Part shown: piece by piece, positions 63,937 through 64,000 of the stretch
Position numbering within the stretch: position 1 is the first letter of the stretch
Layout: each line of letters opens with the position of its first letter
Assembly: GCA_918797485.1 (NCBI GenBank)
Contig: CAKKNE010000003.1
Coordinates: 2,418,001 to 2,482,000 of the forward strand
Direction of reading: 5' to 3'
Origin: Pelagomonas calceolata
Taxonomy: Eukaryota; Sar; Pelagophyceae; Pelagomonadales; Pelagomonadaceae
Length of the DNA stretch: 64,000 nt
Made by a program: the position numbers and the translations under genes
The notes under the pieces: model-generated
Seen by the model: only the letters and a program-made list of their open reading frames with translations
What the model was told of the DNA's origin: nothing
The model's database searches: none

Positions 63937-64000
63937 GGTTACTAGGTGTGGTTTTGTTTGGCGCGGCGATAGCGCCTGGCATCAGGCTTACTGGAGGGGT

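Noticed and set aside
1-64000. tRNA, 5S or other snRNA genes
   Set aside because: Looked for GTTCGA-type tRNA arms and U4/U6-like strings on both strands; apart from U2 and its partial copy I saw none that could be folded convincingly.

Overview
The window looks like nuclear DNA of a photosynthetic, flagellated stramenopile, most likely a pelagophyte (Aureococcus/Pelagomonas-like). Evidence: GC-rich, gene-dense DNA with very few introns; plastid-type N-termini (signal peptide followed by ALQPP or AFVPP-like sites) on ferredoxin-NADP reductase, an FKBP, an HflX GTPase and an RlmI-like methyltransferase; axonemal proteins CFAP52 and CFAP61; a U2 snRNA gene; MYND-RINGv-TPR gene fragments of a type I remember from pelagophytes; and short transposon-like introns (introners). 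The organism assignment is inference.

Layout. 1-8.3 kb: ankyrin protein, small membrane protein, frataxin, SPRY protein, DDX3/Ded1-type RNA helicase, plastid FNR. 8.4-15.6 kb: half of a PiT phosphate transporter carrying a near-perfect introner, CFAP52, a GT8-like glycosyltransferase, a GRK-like RGS-kinase with a CaaX end. 15.9-26.2 kb: CAX Ca2+/H+ exchanger, TDT/SLAC1-like transporter, small protein, ER DnaJ, TPR fragment, GT77-like glycosyltransferase, RCC1 protein, BTB-like protein. 26.3-32.3 kb: EF-hand-like protein and CFAP61 (three exons). 32.3-35 kb: gene-poor, lower-GC patch with two inverted MYND fragments, one of them fused to a 3' half of U2 snRNA. 35.2-41 kb: DENR, UBC9, U2 snRNA, Deg/HtrA protease. 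41-53 kb: EF-hand/C2-like protein, AlkB-SWIM fusion, ZRANB3-like SNF2-HNH protein, RlmI-like methyltransferase, FKBP, an aspartate/glutamate-type carrier. 53-64 kb: Tudor-IQ protein, conserved unknown, HflX, acidic coiled-coil protein, DNAJC21/JJJ1, and an O-fucosyltransferase-like enzyme.

Three signals stand out beyond the genes. (1) All ten introns I could define carry one or more copies of CGTCGATGGCGT (or its complement, or a close variant). One, in the PiT gene, is a textbook introner: 13-bp terminal inverted repeats, a perfect 8-bp target duplication supplying the donor GT, and the inverted repeat supplying the acceptor AG. (2) A 19-28 bp near-palindrome that begins GCTAG and ends CTAGC occurs 13 times; 12 copies lie within about 300 bp upstream of predicted gene starts, in both orientations, and none lies in a coding region. 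(3) A MYND-RINGv coding fragment breaks off in a conserved stretch and runs directly into a 114-bp U2 3' half whose stem changes are compensatory.

Genes face both ways with short spacers, and several pairs share a divergent promoter. Functions are mixed housekeeping (translation, plastid redox, protein folding, DNA repair, cilium), with no evident operon-like cluster. Coordinates of starts and splice sites are predictions from reading frames only.
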